DNA from: Acidiferrobacteraceae bacterium | GTDB taxonomy: Bacteria > Pseudomonadota > Gammaproteobacteria > Acidiferrobacterales > JAJDNE01 | DNA length: 33,908 nt | Direction of reading: 5' to 3' | Assembly (NCBI GenBank): GCA_037388825.1 | Contig: JARRJV010000019.1 | Location: 1 to 33,908, forward strand | In this document: positions 1 to 8,718 of the stretch, one piece after another | How the letters are laid out: every line of letters starts with the position of its first letter | Position numbering within the stretch: position 1 is the first letter of the stretch | Notes under the pieces: model-generated | Seen by the model: the letters and a program-made list of their open reading frames with translations, nothing else | The model's database searches: none | Told to the model about the DNA's origin: nothing | Position numbers and translations under genes: made by a program

Positions 1-69
1 TTCGAACGCGCCGACCGTATACTGAAGGAACTGGCAGCGAAAAAGCTTATCGTTCGCAACACCGACTAG
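1..69 (+). CDS. 3' end of a gene, possibly cysteinyl-tRNA synthetase
   Basis: The first 22 codons are open from the window edge and stop at TAG (67-69). The visible residues, FERADRILKELAAKKLIV followed by RNTD, resemble the helical C-terminal tail of CysS, where a xxADRIRDELxxxGIxLEDT pattern is common. If so, this copy ends earlier than usual, lacking the Gln-Gly-Thr-Arg-Trp-like tail. Too little is visible for a firm call; any protein ending in a charged helix could look like this. Confidence 0.4.
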   Translation, partial: FERADRILKELAAKKLIVRNTD

Positions 70-74
70 TTTTC

Positions 75-103
75 TTGGCCACCGGCGCGCAGTGAACTAG
101 AAT
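75..103 (+). promoter_or_regulatory. Sigma70-type promoter for the small HMA-like gene
   Basis: A TTGGCC -35 box (75-80) and a TAGAAT -10 box (98-103) are separated by exactly 17 bp. The -10 box ends only 6 bp before the ATG at 110, so initiation at the usual distance would start the mRNA at or next to the start codon. No ribosome binding site precedes that ATG, which fits a leaderless message. Inferred from sequence only. Confidence 0.5.
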
Positions 104-109
104 GAAGCT

Positions 110-337
110 ATGAAGCCGGTGGATGTCGTTATCTATTTCCGCAAGGGCCTGGACACAGGTTCACGCCAGTTTCTGGAAAAGTCCCTGCGCAAGACACCCG
201 GTGTGGTTGCTCCCTGGTTCACACCCGGCCGCAACACGCTCATGATTGTGTACTACAACCCCGATGTCACCAACTCCCTGTCGGTACTGAAGCGGGTACG
301 CAAGCTGGGTCACCCCGCAAGTCTGGTGGCAATCTAG
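110..337 (+). CDS. Small HMA/ferredoxin-fold-like protein lacking the metal-binding cysteines
   Basis: A 75-residue protein with a predicted beta-alpha-beta-beta-alpha-beta order: VDVVIYF, helix around residues 15-29, strands VVAPWFT and LMIVYYNP, helix SLSVLKRVRKLG, final strand SLVAI. This is the pattern of heavy-metal-associated (HMA) domains, and the YYNPDVT...L..V stretch resembles their second half. The CxxC metal site of copper chaperones is absent and there is no cysteine at all, so copper binding is not supported. It starts without a visible Shine-Dalgarno sequence just after a promoter and ends 14 bp from the convergent pgpA. Function unknown; the fold assignment is inference. Confidence 0.65.
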   Translation: MKPVDVVIYFRKGLDTGSRQFLEKSLRKTPGVVAPWFTPGRNTLMIVYYNPDVTNSLSVLKRVRKLGHPASLVAI

Positions 338-351
338 TCGGCTGCATCCCC

Positions 352-861
352 TTACGTCCCCAACCACCGCCGCGAAACCCATACCAGGACCTGCAAGGCC
401 AGATTGGCGTAGACGCCGGCCAACAGATCATCCACCATATTTCCGAAGCCACCGCCGAAGCGGCGCTCGGCCTGACGAACGGGAAACGGCTTCCACACAT
501 CGAACAGGCGAAACAGAAAGAATCCCGTGACCACCCAGTACCAGGCCAGCGGAACAAAGGCCATGGTCACGAAGTAGCCAACGAACTCGTCCCAAACGAT
601 TCCCGAGTGATCGTGCACGCCGATATCGCTTTCCGTGCGCCCGCACAACCACACCCCAAAACCAAACAGGGCGAGCACCGCCACTACGTACGCGGGCCAT
701 TGAAGCCAGTGAACCATCAGCAGATAGAGTGGGATGGCGGCCGCGGTACCGAAGGTACCCGGTGCATACGGCGCGGTACCGGATCCGAGGCCGAAGGCCA
801 GGAAATGGATCGGGTTGGTCCAGACGGTGGGTGGCACGGAATTGCGCTTGAGTTTCTTCAT
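352..861 (-). CDS. pgpA: Phosphatidylglycerophosphatase A
   Basis: PgpA removes the phosphate from phosphatidylglycerophosphate at the inner membrane, giving phosphatidylglycerol. The 169-residue product matches the family length (about 170). It shows the N-terminal family signature GSGTAPYAPGTFGT, the acidic motif GIVWDEFVGYFV and the later KPFPVRQAERRFGGGFGNM stretch with the following Asp-Asp pair. Hydrophobic spans lie near residues 40-73, 95-118 and 150-162. It is the last gene of the ribBX-ribH-nusB-thiL-pgpA run, 26 bp after thiL; the thiL-pgpA order is common in proteobacteria. Confidence 0.95.
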   Translation of the reverse strand: MKKLKRNSVPPTVWTNPIHFLAFGLGSGTAPYAPGTFGTAAAIPLYLLMVHWLQWPAYVVAVLALFGFGVWLCGRTESDIGVHDHSGIVWDEFVGYFVTMAFVPLAWYWVVTGFFLFRLFDVWKPFPVRQAERRFGGGFGNMVDDLLAGVYANLALQVLVWVSRRWLGT

Positions 862-887
862 GGTCGCTCCGCAATGACAGCCAGATC

Positions 888-1856
888 CTAGGACCCGCCG
901 CTGAAATGATCGTGACCGGAGTGTTGCGGCTGGTATTCCTTGCCATCGGTTACTTCAATGAAAAGGCCTGATCCGGTTACGACCTCGCCGATGCAACACA
1001 CCTCGCAGGACCATGCCGCGGCCTCCTGTTCCAGCTGACCAAGCTTGTCCGGCGGAACGGCAAAACACAACTCGTAATCGTCGCCACCCGACAGGGCCGG
1101 CTCCCATCCCGCCTGCTCGCGCAAGGAACTGTAGGCTGAAGACAGCGGGATCCGGGGCAGGCTGACCCGCGCACCGACCCGACTGGCTTTCAGGACATGC
1201 CCCAGGTCCGCCACCAGGCCGTCGGAGATGTCGATTGCGGCTGTGGCGATCCCACGCAGACCCCGGCCGAGTTCGACTCGCGGCTCGGGTCGATCCAGTC
1301 TGCCGCGCAAATAGGCACCCGCGTCTCCTTCGTCCTGCACTCTCCCCTGTTCCAGGGCCAGACCCAGCGCGGCGTCGCCAAGGGTACCGCTGACGTAGAT
1401 GCGGTCGCCCGGTGCCGCGCCGCCGCGCAGCAGAGCCATTCCCGCAGGTACGAGGCCCAGGGCCTGCACGGTGATGACACGAGGTCCGCGTACAGTGTCA
1501 CCGCCGACGAGTTCACAGGCAAACCGGTCGGCGAGGGAGAACAGGCCGTCGGCAAACCCCTGCAGCCAGGTTTCGTCCGCCTGCGGCAAACTGAGGGCAA
1601 GCGTGAACCACGCGGGATCCGCGCCCATGGCAGCAAGATCGCTCAGGTTCACCGCCAGGGCCTTGTGCGCCACCGCCCCCGCCGGTGTCGATCCCGGAAA
1701 ATGAACCCCTTCCACCAGCGTGTCTGTGGCGGCCACCAGGGACATGCCCTCGGGCACGTGGCACAGCGCCGCATCGTCACCGATGCCCAGTTCCACGTCG
1801 GGGCGATGCCGGCCGGCGCGCGTGAAATAACGCTCGATCAGGGAGAATTCATCCAT
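888..1856 (-). CDS. thiL: Thiamine-monophosphate kinase
   Basis: ThiL uses ATP to phosphorylate thiamine monophosphate to the active cofactor thiamine diphosphate in the cytosol. The 322-residue protein is family length (E. coli 325). Its N-terminal LIERYFT and GIGDDAAL motifs, the NLSDLAAMGADPAWFTLALS stretch, GGDTVRGP, DISDGLVADLGH and SGGDDYELCF are the conserved nucleotide and Mg2+ binding segments of this PurM-like fold. It begins 17 bp after the nusB stop, so cotranscription with the riboflavin genes upstream is very likely. Confidence 0.97.
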   Translation of the reverse strand: MDEFSLIERYFTRAGRHRPDVELGIGDDAALCHVPEGMSLVAATDTLVEGVHFPGSTPAGAVAHKALAVNLSDLAAMGADPAWFTLALSLPQADETWLQGFADGLFSLADRFACELVGGDTVRGPRVITVQALGLVPAGMALLRGGAAPGDRIYVSGTLGDAALGLALEQGRVQDEGDAGAYLRGRLDRPEPRVELGRGLRGIATAAIDISDGLVADLGHVLKASRVGARVSLPRIPLSSAYSSLREQAGWEPALSGGDDYELCFAVPPDKLGQLEQEAAAWSCEVCCIGEVVTGSGLFIEVTDGKEYQPQHSGHDHFSGGS

Positions 1857-1873
1857 GACGGGATTGTCGGAGA

Positions 1874-2305
1874 CTAGTCGGCTGCGCCGGCTTCATCCCG
1901 ACGGGTGCTGGCGGCAAGTTTGTCGAGAACGGCATTGACGTATCGGTGCCCATGTTCCGCGCCAAACAGCTTGGCAAGCTCGATCGCCTCATTAAGGATC
2001 ACTTTGTACGGAGTCTGCAAATGGAACATCAACTCGTAGGCGCTGATCCGCAGGATGGCCCGTTCCACCGGGTCCACTTCTTCAATAGGGCGATCCAGCT
2101 GCGGTGCCAGAGCCGTGTCCAGCTCCGTAACGCGGCGAGGAACCTCTCGTACTAATTCCTCGAACAGGGAGGCATCGATGTCCCCACCTTCATGCTCGAG
2201 CAGATCGTGGTCGGCGAAACCTGCTGGCGCGTTTGCCGTCATCTCCCACTGATAGATTGCCTGTACGGCGGCGCGGCGTGCGCCATGACGGCTACCAGTA
2301 CTCAT
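1874..2305 (-). CDS. nusB: Transcription antitermination factor NusB
   Basis: NusB binds boxA RNA with NusE (S10) and keeps RNA polymerase processive, mainly on rRNA operons. The 143-residue all-helical protein shows the family marks RRAAVQAIYQWEM near the start, DPVERAILRISAYEL in the middle and VILNEAIELAKLFG...YVNAVLDKLA near the end. Its length fits E. coli NusB (139). It sits 17 bp after ribH, the usual ribH-nusB pairing, and directly before thiL. Confidence 0.97.
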   Translation of the reverse strand: MSTGSRHGARRAAVQAIYQWEMTANAPAGFADHDLLEHEGGDIDASLFEELVREVPRRVTELDTALAPQLDRPIEEVDPVERAILRISAYELMFHLQTPYKVILNEAIELAKLFGAEHGHRYVNAVLDKLAASTRRDEAGAAD

Positions 2306-2322
2306 GCCGCCTCCCGGGAGGA

Positions 2323-2799
2323 TCAGGACCCGAGGTTCCTGAGCAAATTGACCATTTCAATCGCGGCCATGGCGGCATCTGCGCCCTTGTTGCCGGCCTT
2401 GGTGCCCGCACGTTCAATCGCCTGTTCGATGGAATCCACAGTCAGGACGCCAAAGCCTACCGGGATATCGAATTGCAGACTGACCTGGGAGAGGCCGCGC
2501 GAGCATTCCCCCGCAACGTAATCGAAATGGGGTGTGGCGCCACGGATCACTGCCCCCAGCGCCAGGAGGGCATCGTATTTCTTGCTCGCGGCCATCCTCT
2601 TGGCGGCAAGGGGAATTTCATACGCGCCAGGAACGCGCACAACCTCAATATCAGCTTCGCCGGCACCATGGCGAACCAGGGTGTCAATCGCCGCGGAAAG
2701 CAGCGATTCGCCGATGAAACCATTGAATCGGCCGAGCACGATTCCAAAGCGCGTGCCGCGTACCTGAAGATCGCCTTCTGTAGTTTTTGTCTTTGTCAT
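2323..2799 (-). CDS. ribH: 6,7-dimethyl-8-ribityllumazine synthase
   Basis: RibH condenses 5-amino-6-ribitylaminouracil with 3,4-dihydroxy-2-butanone 4-phosphate to make lumazine, the penultimate step to riboflavin; the enzyme forms large oligomeric shells. Visible family motifs are [53 protein letters not shown] (active-site His in TPHFDY) and [20 protein letters not shown]. The length of 158 residues is standard. The start overlaps the ribBX stop by 4 bp, indicating translational coupling with the enzyme that makes one of its two substrates. Confidence 0.97.
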   Translation of the reverse strand: MTKTKTTEGDLQVRGTRFGIVLGRFNGFIGESLLSAAIDTLVRHGAGEADIEVVRVPGAYEIPLAAKRMAASKKYDALLALGAVIRGATPHFDYVAGECSRGLSQVSLQFDIPVGFGVLTVDSIEQAIERAGTKAGNKGADAAMAAIEMVNLLRNLGS

Positions 2800-3956
2800 C
2801 CCGAAACCTTCTTCTGTTTTTCCGAGTTAGACGCCGGATTAATGTATTCGACGATCTCCAGCCCGAATCCGGACATCGCAGGAATCTTGAGCGGGTGACC
2901 CAGGACGCGCATGCTGCGCACGCCCAGATCGGCGAGAATCTGGCTGCCGAGACCATAGGTGCGCAACACCTGTTGCTTTCCCACCAGCCGCAAGGGCTCA
3001 CGCCCCGAGCCCTCCTGTGAAAGATGGGCAATGCGGGCAGCCAGGTCGGTAGCGGACTCTTCCCCGCGCAATACCACGACGACGCCCGCGCCCTGACGGG
3101 AAACGTACTCCAGGGCCATTGCCAGGGAGTAGCTGCCGGGACGGTGCGCGTCGGTGAAAAGGTCCAGTACACTTTCCTGGACGTGTACGCGTACCAGGGT
3201 TGGTATATCCGGCGAGATTTCTCCCTTCACCAGGGCGACGTGCGTATGGTCGTCGATCTGGTCGTGGTAGGCCACGAGGCGAAAGTCTCCATAGGGCGTG
3301 GGTACGATACTGTCGCCGATACGCTCCACGCTCGATTCATTCTCCATGCGATAGCGAATAAGATCGGCGATGGTGCCGATCTTGAGACCGTGCTCGGCCG
3401 CGAATTGAACCAGCGCCGGAAGGCGGGCCATGGTTCCGTCCTCGTTCATGATCTCGCAGATCACGCTCGCTGCCTCCCTCGCTCCCGCAAGGCGCGCGAG
3501 ATCCACGCCGGCCTCGGTATGACCCGCGCGAGCAAGTACGCCGCCGGGTTGTGCCATCAGCGGAAAGACATGCCCCGGCGTGACGATGTCGTCCGGACCC
3601 GCATCAGGCTGGACGGCGGCCAGCACCGTGGTGGCGCGGTCCGCGGCCGAAATGCCGGTGGTTACTCCGCTGGCCGCCTCGATGGAAACCGTGAAATTGG
3701 TTGTCTGCTTGAAGTGCGTGTCATGCACCATGAGAGGAAGGTGCAGTTTCTCGCAGCGCTCGCGGGCCAAGGTCAGACAAATCAGCCCGCGGCCGAACTT
3801 GGCCATGAAGTTGATGTCTTCCGGACGGGTGTGCTCCGCAACCATGACGAGATCGCCTTCGTTCTCGCGATCTTCATCATCCATGAGAACCACCATGCGA
3901 CCGGCCCTGAGGTCGTCGATGATGTCCGTGATCGGGCTGATTTCCGTCGAAGCCAT
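2796..3956 (-). CDS. ribBX: RibBX: DHBP synthase fused to a degenerate GTP cyclohydrolase II-like domain
   Basis: Residues 1 to about 200 are 3,4-dihydroxy-2-butanone-4-phosphate synthase, which converts ribulose 5-phosphate to the four-carbon riboflavin precursor. [11 protein letters not shown] near residue 26, the [15 protein letters not shown] stretch and [16 protein letters not shown] carry the acidic metal ligands and catalytic residues. The remaining C-terminal part resembles GTP cyclohydrolase II (RibA) only in outline: it keeps [13 protein letters not shown] and FGLEIVEYI. The cysteine-rich zinc segment of RibA is replaced by [16 protein letters not shown], with no cysteine. This matches the described proteobacterial RibBX variant, in which the RibX part has no cyclohydrolase activity. 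GTP cyclohydrolase II must therefore come from another locus. It has its own promoter (4013-4041) and couples to ribH. Confidence 0.93.
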   Translation of the reverse strand: MASTEISPITDIIDDLRAGRMVVLMDDEDRENEGDLVMVAEHTRPEDINFMAKFGRGLICLTLARERCEKLHLPLMVHDTHFKQTTNFTVSIEAASGVTTGISAADRATTVLAAVQPDAGPDDIVTPGHVFPLMAQPGGVLARAGHTEAGVDLARLAGAREAASVICEIMNEDGTMARLPALVQFAAEHGLKIGTIADLIRYRMENESSVERIGDSIVPTPYGDFRLVAYHDQIDDHTHVALVKGEISPDIPTLVRVHVQESVLDLFTDAHRPGSYSLAMALEYVSRQGAGVVVVLRGEESATDLAARIAHLSQEGSGREPLRLVGKQQVLRTYGLGSQILADLGVRSMRVLGHPLKIPAMSGFGLEIVEYINPASNSEKQKKVSG

Positions 3957-3970
3957 CCGGTTTACTCTTT

Positions 3971-4000
3971 AAAAATCATCATCTTATTGGGATTTTTCCC
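3971..4000 (-). promoter_or_regulatory. Two mutually exclusive hairpins in the ribBX leader
   Basis: Between the predicted transcription start (about 4006) and the ribBX start codon, a small hairpin with a 4-bp stem and TTTT/AAAA loop spans 3989-4000. A second 7-bp inverted repeat pairs 3971-3977 with 3991-3997. The two share bases, so only one can form. The leader is only about 50 nt, too short for an FMN riboswitch. A regulatory role is speculative. Confidence 0.3.
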
Positions 4001-4012
4001 GGGCGGCCGAGA

Positions 4013-4041
4013 AGCATACCAGTCCTGTCCGGGTGGTTCAA
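4013..4041 (-). promoter_or_regulatory. Sigma70 promoter for ribBX-ribH-nusB-thiL-pgpA
   Basis: Read on the minus strand there is a TTGAAC -35 box (4041-4036) and a TATGCT -10 box (4018-4013) with a 17-bp spacer. This predicts a transcript starting near 4006, about 50 nt before the ribBX ATG. It lies in the only sizeable gap of the rib cluster and splits the cluster into two transcription units. Confidence 0.6.
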
Positions 4042-4069
4042 AGCAAATCGAGGCAATTGGGCGGGAGAA

Positions 4070-5005
4070 CTAGTGTGTCCAGGAAAGGCCCAGGGTGAGA
4101 TACCAGTTCGAGGTTTCGAAATTGCTGGCCCCGATTTCGGTGCTCAGGGAAAGCTTCTTCGATAGATCGAATATGGACCGAACGTAGGCGGAATTGACGC
4201 GCTGCTTCGACAACACAGTCAGACTGCTGTCGGCCCCGAGGACAAAAGACGACGATTTGCCGTCGTAACCGCATTCGAGCCAGTATCTTTCCCGCAGGAA
4301 GCCACTCAGATAGGGCAACTTGCCTCCGGAACGAACAATCCGAATGATGACGGGCAAGACGCTGGAGTTGCCCCAATACTCATAGTATTCACCCCCGACG
4401 GCCAGGCTCCAGGTGTCTCCGACATAGCGGGTGGCCGACAAAGCGGTGCCGAGTCCGAACACGTCCGTGGTCTTTGGCAAGGGTGGTGGTTTGTAAAAGG
4501 AAATGATCCGTCCCGCCGGGTCCGCAGTCAGCTGCCAGTCATCCCCGGCATAGGTCCAGGCACCAGTGAGGGAGCGTGACTTGAGATTGGGTCCGAGGTA
4601 TGAGGCCGTCACTCCGACACCATAGGCATACAGATCCGCCGGATCTGTGCTCATTCCGACAGCGGCGGTGTAGGAATCCTGGGTACCCGTGGACAAGTCC
4701 AGTCGTGAGCGCCCCAGGCTGAACTGGAAGCGGTTTCGACTCTCCAGCCCCTGGTCGATGCTAAGCGACAGATCCTGGCCGTTCTGATAGTCGACCCCAA
4801 GAGCGATTGAGTAGGACGATGGAAACGGCTCGTACACACTGGCCAGATTGACGTCGGCTGCGTAGCCAGGCCGACCCAGACCCGCACCCAGCAGAAGTGC
4901 TGTTGCCAGACAGATTGCGAAGCGGTGCCTGGACCCGCACGCAGACGCACGAACCGGAACGAACCATCCCGCTACCACGGATCGTCCGCCTGGAACTGGC
5001 GCCAC
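4070..5005 (-). CDS. Unknown secreted, probably outer-membrane beta-barrel protein
   Basis: A protein of about 311 residues that I do not recognise. A basic stretch (RHRF) is followed by a hydrophobic core (ICLATALLLGAGLG) and a likely signal peptidase site at GYA|AD near residue 49. The mature part has many short alternating-polarity stretches such as YSIALGVDY, RFQFSLGRSRLDLS, WSLAVGGEYYEY and a last strand WYLTLGLSWTH, as expected of a small barrel; the usual terminal aromatic is replaced by His. The GTG at 5005 lies 2 bp after the ribE stop; a second GTG at 4978 has a closer purine-rich site and would shorten the signal peptide. Its place directly behind ribE suggests cotranscription with riboflavin genes. 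Function unknown. Confidence 0.7.
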   Translation of the reverse strand: MAPVPGGRSVVAGWFVPVRASACGSRHRFAICLATALLLGAGLGRPGYAADVNLASVYEPFPSSYSIALGVDYQNGQDLSLSIDQGLESRNRFQFSLGRSRLDLSTGTQDSYTAAVGMSTDPADLYAYGVGVTASYLGPNLKSRSLTGAWTYAGDDWQLTADPAGRIISFYKPPPLPKTTDVFGLGTALSATRYVGDTWSLAVGGEYYEYWGNSSVLPVIIRIVRSGGKLPYLSGFLRERYWLECGYDGKSSSFVLGADSSLTVLSKQRVNSAYVRSIFDLSKKLSLSTEIGASNFETSNWYLTLGLSWTH

Positions 5006-5007
5006 GA

Positions 5008-5661
5008 TTACTTCAGAAATCCCTTTTGCTTCAGCAATGCCAGATCAACTCCCGGACCGGGTTCGTCCGTCGCCGCAGTCAGCAGGCGCTCCAGATAACG
5101 GGCAACCACGTCCACTTCGATGTTCACGCGCGTCCCGGCCCTGTAGGCAGACATGGAAGTATGGTCCATTGTGTGGGGTACGATATTTGTATTGAACGCG
5201 TCATCCTCGACGGCGTTGACCGTCAGGCTCACCCCGTCGACACAAACTGAACCCTTTTCCGCAATATAGCGCGCCAGCCCGGTCGGCACCCGGATCCGGA
5301 ACCGGCTAGATCGGGCATCGGCCTCCCGTGACAGAACCTCGCCCACACCGTCGACATGGCCGCTGACCATGTGTCCACCCAGGTGGGTGGTGGGCGTCAA
5401 CGCCTTCTCAAGATTGACCAGGTCACCGGGCGCCAATCCCCCCAAGGTGGTCCGCGAAAGGGTCTCGGCCGATACGTCCGCCGCGAATTCCGACTTGCCA
5501 AGCTCAACGGCGGTAAGACAAACGCCGCTCACGGCGATGCTGTCTCCGATCTTTGTGTCGGCAAGATCCAGCGTGCCTGTATCTATGGTCAATCGCGCAT
5601 CGCCCCCCAGGGTACGCAGTTGCCTGATCTTCCCAACGGCCTGAATGATTCCGGTAAACAT
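5008..5661 (-). CDS. ribE: Riboflavin synthase alpha chain
   Basis: RibE (called RibC in some species) dismutates two molecules of dimethylribityllumazine into riboflavin and a pyrimidine that is recycled. The 217-residue protein starts with the invariant MFTGIIQAVGKI and has two lumazine-binding repeats, roughly residues 1-97 and 98-200. Each carries a family pattern: DSIAVSGVCLTA and LGGHMVSGHVDGVG in the first, GSVCVDGVSLTVN and NIVPHTMDHTSM in the second. It follows ribD by 3 bp, so the two are translated from one mRNA. Confidence 0.97.
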   Translation of the reverse strand: MFTGIIQAVGKIRQLRTLGGDARLTIDTGTLDLADTKIGDSIAVSGVCLTAVELGKSEFAADVSAETLSRTTLGGLAPGDLVNLEKALTPTTHLGGHMVSGHVDGVGEVLSREADARSSRFRIRVPTGLARYIAEKGSVCVDGVSLTVNAVEDDAFNTNIVPHTMDHTSMSAYRAGTRVNIEVDVVARYLERLLTAATDEPGPGVDLALLKQKGFLK

Positions 5662-5664
5662 TCT

Positions 5665-6783
5665 CTACTCTCCGGCCTTAGCACCACTTCGTGGACACGC
5701 GGTTATTCGCCAGTCCTCACCAACTGCGCGCACATCTTCAATCGTGAGCTGCATGCGCTGTGCCATTTCGTTCAGCCCGGGCAAAAAGAACATTCCGCGC
5801 CCCTGATGCCCCATGACATGAGGCGCGAGATAGACGACCAATTCATCGACCAGCCCGGCAGCCAGCAATCCGCCGCAGGTGGTCGCCCCCGCCTCCACCA
5901 GGACTTCGTTGATCTCCCGCGCGGCAAGATGGGCGAACAGGGCGTGAAGATCCACGGAGTTGACGCCCGAGGAAAGGCACAACACTTCGGCCCCGGCATT
6001 GACCAGTTCCTCAGCCCGATCCGCGTCCTCGCTGGCCGTGACGATGAGCGTCTCCCCTTCGAGCGACAGCAGCCGCGCATCGGCGGGCGTACTCAGATTC
6101 GCACCGACTACTACCCGCAAGGGCTGCCGACCGATATCGAAAGCACGAACATTCAGGGACGGATCATCCGCGACCACGGTGCCAACCCCGGTGAGTATGG
6201 CCGAGCTCTGCGCACGCAAGCGCTGGACATCACGGCGTGCCGCTTCTCCGGTAATCCATTTGCTCTCTCCATTCGCCATGGCAGTGCGCCCGTCCAGACT
6301 TACGGCCAGCTTGACGCGCACGTAGGGCCGCTGCCGTCGCATGCGGGAAACAAAACCGGGATTGATCCGGCGGGCCTCGCCTTCCATCAAGGGACTGCTT
6401 GCCTCGATGCCCGCCACGCGCAATCGCTCCAGCCCCTGACCGGCAACCTGTGGATTTGGGTCCTGCATCGCCGCCACGACCCGGACAACACCGGCCTCGA
6501 TCAGGGCGTCGGCACAAGGCGGTGTCCGCCCATGATGACTGCAGGGCTCGAGGCTGACATAGGCCGTCGCGCCCCGGGCGCGCTCCCCGGCAGCGCGCAG
6601 CGCGTTGATTTCCGCATGGGGTTCGCCGGCGCGCTCGTGCCAACCCTCGCCCACGATCTCGCCATCGCGAACCAGCACGCAACCTACCCTTGGATTCGGC
6701 TCGGTCGTGTACAGGCCGCGCCGCGCAAGCATCAGCGCCCGACCCATGTAGCGCGCATCGGTATCGACGTCGGGAGGCCTCAT
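5665..6783 (-). CDS. ribD: Bifunctional riboflavin deaminase/reductase RibD
   Basis: RibD carries out two successive steps, deamination of the pyrimidine made from GTP and NADPH reduction of its ribosyl side chain. Residues 1-150 are the cytidine-deaminase-like half, with the zinc site H56-A-E58 and the cysteines in [12 protein letters not shown] (C81, C90). Residues about 155-365 are the DHFR-like reductase half, beginning [14 protein letters not shown], with [10 protein letters not shown] and a glycine-rich [15 protein letters not shown]. The length of 372 fits the family. The start shares an ATGA overlap with the nrdR stop. Confidence 0.97.
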   Translation of the reverse strand: MRPPDVDTDARYMGRALMLARRGLYTTEPNPRVGCVLVRDGEIVGEGWHERAGEPHAEINALRAAGERARGATAYVSLEPCSHHGRTPPCADALIEAGVVRVVAAMQDPNPQVAGQGLERLRVAGIEASSPLMEGEARRINPGFVSRMRRQRPYVRVKLAVSLDGRTAMANGESKWITGEAARRDVQRLRAQSSAILTGVGTVVADDPSLNVRAFDIGRQPLRVVVGANLSTPADARLLSLEGETLIVTASEDADRAEELVNAGAEVLCLSSGVNSVDLHALFAHLAAREINEVLVEAGATTCGGLLAAGLVDELVVYLAPHVMGHQGRGMFFLPGLNEMAQRMQLTIEDVRAVGEDWRITACPRSGAKAGE

Positions 6784-7289
6784 TTCTTCTTGCTGTCGAG
6801 CACCAGCTTCATCTGCTTGCGCCGGGCCTCCGCGCCAGGCTCCTGTTGAAGTCTCTGGACTTCCTCACTGAAGGCCTCGAGATCCGAGAAGCTGCGATAG
6901 ACCGAGGCGAAGCGAACGAAAGCTACCGGATCCAGTTCCTCCAGTTCCTCCATAACCCATTCGCCAATCTGGCGCGAACTGATCTCACGCTCACCGGCGG
7001 TGATGAGCCGGTGACGGATACGGCCGATCGCGGCTTCCACGGCCTCGGCATCCACGGGCCGTTTCTCCAGCGCCCGCGCAATGCCCGATCGTAGTTTTTC
7101 TTCCGTAAACGCTTCGCGCCGATCGTCGGACTTCACAATCTGGGGCATACGAAGTTGCGCCCGCTCGAACGTGGTGAAACGCTCCCCGCATTCCGCGCAC
7201 TCACGCCGCCGCCGCACCGACATGCCATCGTCGGCAAGACGGGAATCGATAACCCGTGTCTCTTCGGCGTTGCAGAACGGGCAATGCAT
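6780..7289 (-). CDS. nrdR: Transcriptional repressor NrdR
   Basis: NrdR represses ribonucleotide reductase genes in response to (d)ATP. The N-terminal zinc ribbon has C3-x2-C6 and C31-x2-C34 with the basic [15 protein letters not shown] segment that contacts DNA. The ATP-cone follows (residues about 49-139), starting with [18 protein letters not shown]. At 169 residues it is about 20 longer than the E. coli protein (149), the extra being a charged, lysine-rich C-terminal tail. It lies between glyA (33 bp upstream) and ribD (4-bp overlap), the common glyA-nrdR-ribD order. No NrdR box was seen in this window. Confidence 0.96.
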   Translation of the reverse strand: MHCPFCNAEETRVIDSRLADDGMSVRRRRECAECGERFTTFERAQLRMPQIVKSDDRREAFTEEKLRSGIARALEKRPVDAEAVEAAIGRIRHRLITAGEREISSRQIGEWVMEELEELDPVAFVRFASVYRSFSDLEAFSEEVQRLQQEPGAEARRKQMKLVLDSKKK

Positions 7290-7322
7290 AGGGCCTCCTT
7301 TTCCTCAGGGACCGCGTCGAAC

Positions 7323-8579
7323 TCAGTCGCGATACACCGGATAGCGGGCACACAGGGCCAGGACCTGCTCCTTCACCCTTGCTCGCACGGACGCATCGTC
7401 CGGCTTGTCGAGAATATCGCAGATCCAGCCTGCCAGATCGCGCGATTCCGAAGCACCGAAACCACGCGTTGTGGCTGCGGGTGTCCCGATCCGGATTCCG
7501 CTGGTTACGAAAGGTGACTGCGGATCATTCGGCACGGCGTTCTTGTTCACGGTGATATTGGCCGCGCCCAGGGCGGCTTCCGCGTCCTTGCCGGTCACGC
7601 CTTTGTCCACCAGGTCCACGAGGAACAGGTGGTCATCGGTACCGCCGGATACGATGCGATAGCCGCGCTCCATCATGGTTTCTGCCATGGCGCGGGCGTT
7701 GTCGAGGACCTTTTGCTGATACTGATTGAACTCGGGCTGCAGGGCCTCAAGGAAGGCGACCGCCTTGGCAGCAATCACGTGCATAAGCGGACCCCCCTGC
7801 GTACCCGGAAACACGGTGGAATTCAGCTTCTTTTCAATCTCGGGATTTTCGCGGGCCAGGATGATACCGCCGCGGGGGCCACGCAAGGTCTTGTGCGTGG
7901 TCGAGGTGGTCACATCGGCGATCGGAACCGGATTCGGATACAGGTCTGCTGCGACGAGGCCCGCGATATGGGCCATATCGACAAACAGGTAGGCGCCGAT
8001 CTCATCGGCGATGTCCCGGAAACGTTGCCAGTCCACCACGCGCGAATAGGCACTGAAACCGGCGACGATCATTTTCGGCTTGTGCTCCCGCGCCAGCTGC
8101 TCGACCTGGGCGTAGTCGATCTCGCCGGTGGCATCGTCCAGGCCATACTGCACGGAGTTGAAGATCTTCCCGGAGAAGTTCACCTTGGCCCCATGGGTAA
8201 GGTGCCCGCCGTGAGCAAGACTCATACCGAGAATCGTATCTCCCGGTTGCAACAGGGCGAGGTAGACCGCGGCGTTGGCCTGGGAACCGGAATGGGGCTG
8301 AACATTGGCGTAGGCCGCACCGAACAGCTGCTTCACCCGATCGATGGCCAGTTGCTCGGCAATGTCTACATATTCACAGCCACCGTAATAGCGGCGCCCC
8401 GGGTAGCCCTCGGCATACTTGTTGGTCAGCACCGAGCCCTGGGCCTGCATCACCCGCGGGCTGGCATAGTTCTCCGATGCGATCAGCTCGACGTGTTCCT
8501 CCTGTCGCCGTTCTTCATTCTGGATCGCAGTCCAAAGCTCATCGTCAAAACCGGCAATGGTCATTTCTTTGTCAAACAT
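7323..8579 (-). CDS. glyA: Serine hydroxymethyltransferase
   Basis: GlyA interconverts serine and glycine using PLP and tetrahydrofolate, the main source of one-carbon units. The PLP lysine lies in [12 protein letters not shown]; other signatures are [32 protein letters not shown] and [13 protein letters not shown] chose the ATG at 8579, giving 418 residues, because an AGGAG site lies 13 bp upstream and the family starts here (E. coli 417); the frame stays open for 15 more codons to 8624. Upstream, an inverted repeat GGCTAGGATAGCC at 8660-8672 may overlap a -10-like element. It heads the glyA-nrdR-rib run. Confidence 0.97.
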   Translation of the reverse strand: MFDKEMTIAGFDDELWTAIQNEERRQEEHVELIASENYASPRVMQAQGSVLTNKYAEGYPGRRYYGGCEYVDIAEQLAIDRVKQLFGAAYANVQPHSGSQANAAVYLALLQPGDTILGMSLAHGGHLTHGAKVNFSGKIFNSVQYGLDDATGEIDYAQVEQLAREHKPKMIVAGFSAYSRVVDWQRFRDIADEIGAYLFVDMAHIAGLVAADLYPNPVPIADVTTSTTHKTLRGPRGGIILARENPEIEKKLNSTVFPGTQGGPLMHVIAAKAVAFLEALQPEFNQYQQKVLDNARAMAETMMERGYRIVSGGTDDHLFLVDLVDKGVTGKDAEAALGAANITVNKNAVPNDPQSPFVTSGIRIGTPAATTRGFGASESRDLAGWICDILDKPDDASVRARVKEQVLALCARYPVYRD

Positions 8580-8718
8580 GGATACAGCCTTTCTCCTGAA
8601 ATCGTGCTTCCGCCGCTGGGGCAATCGGAATCCGCCGCCATTGGAGGGCGCCGGAAGGCGGCTAGGATAGCCGATTTCGGGGGGAATTGCTTTACGGCGA
8701 GGGGGTCTGCCGAAGCGG

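Noticed and set aside
3957-4069. FMN riboswitch upstream of ribBX
   Set aside because: The leader after the promoter is about 50 nt and lacks the conserved RFN bases; nothing like it was seen elsewhere in the rib cluster.
5356-6849. Long plus-strand open frame over ribE-ribD
   Set aside because: Antisense to two certain genes, without ribosome binding site or recognisable protein features.
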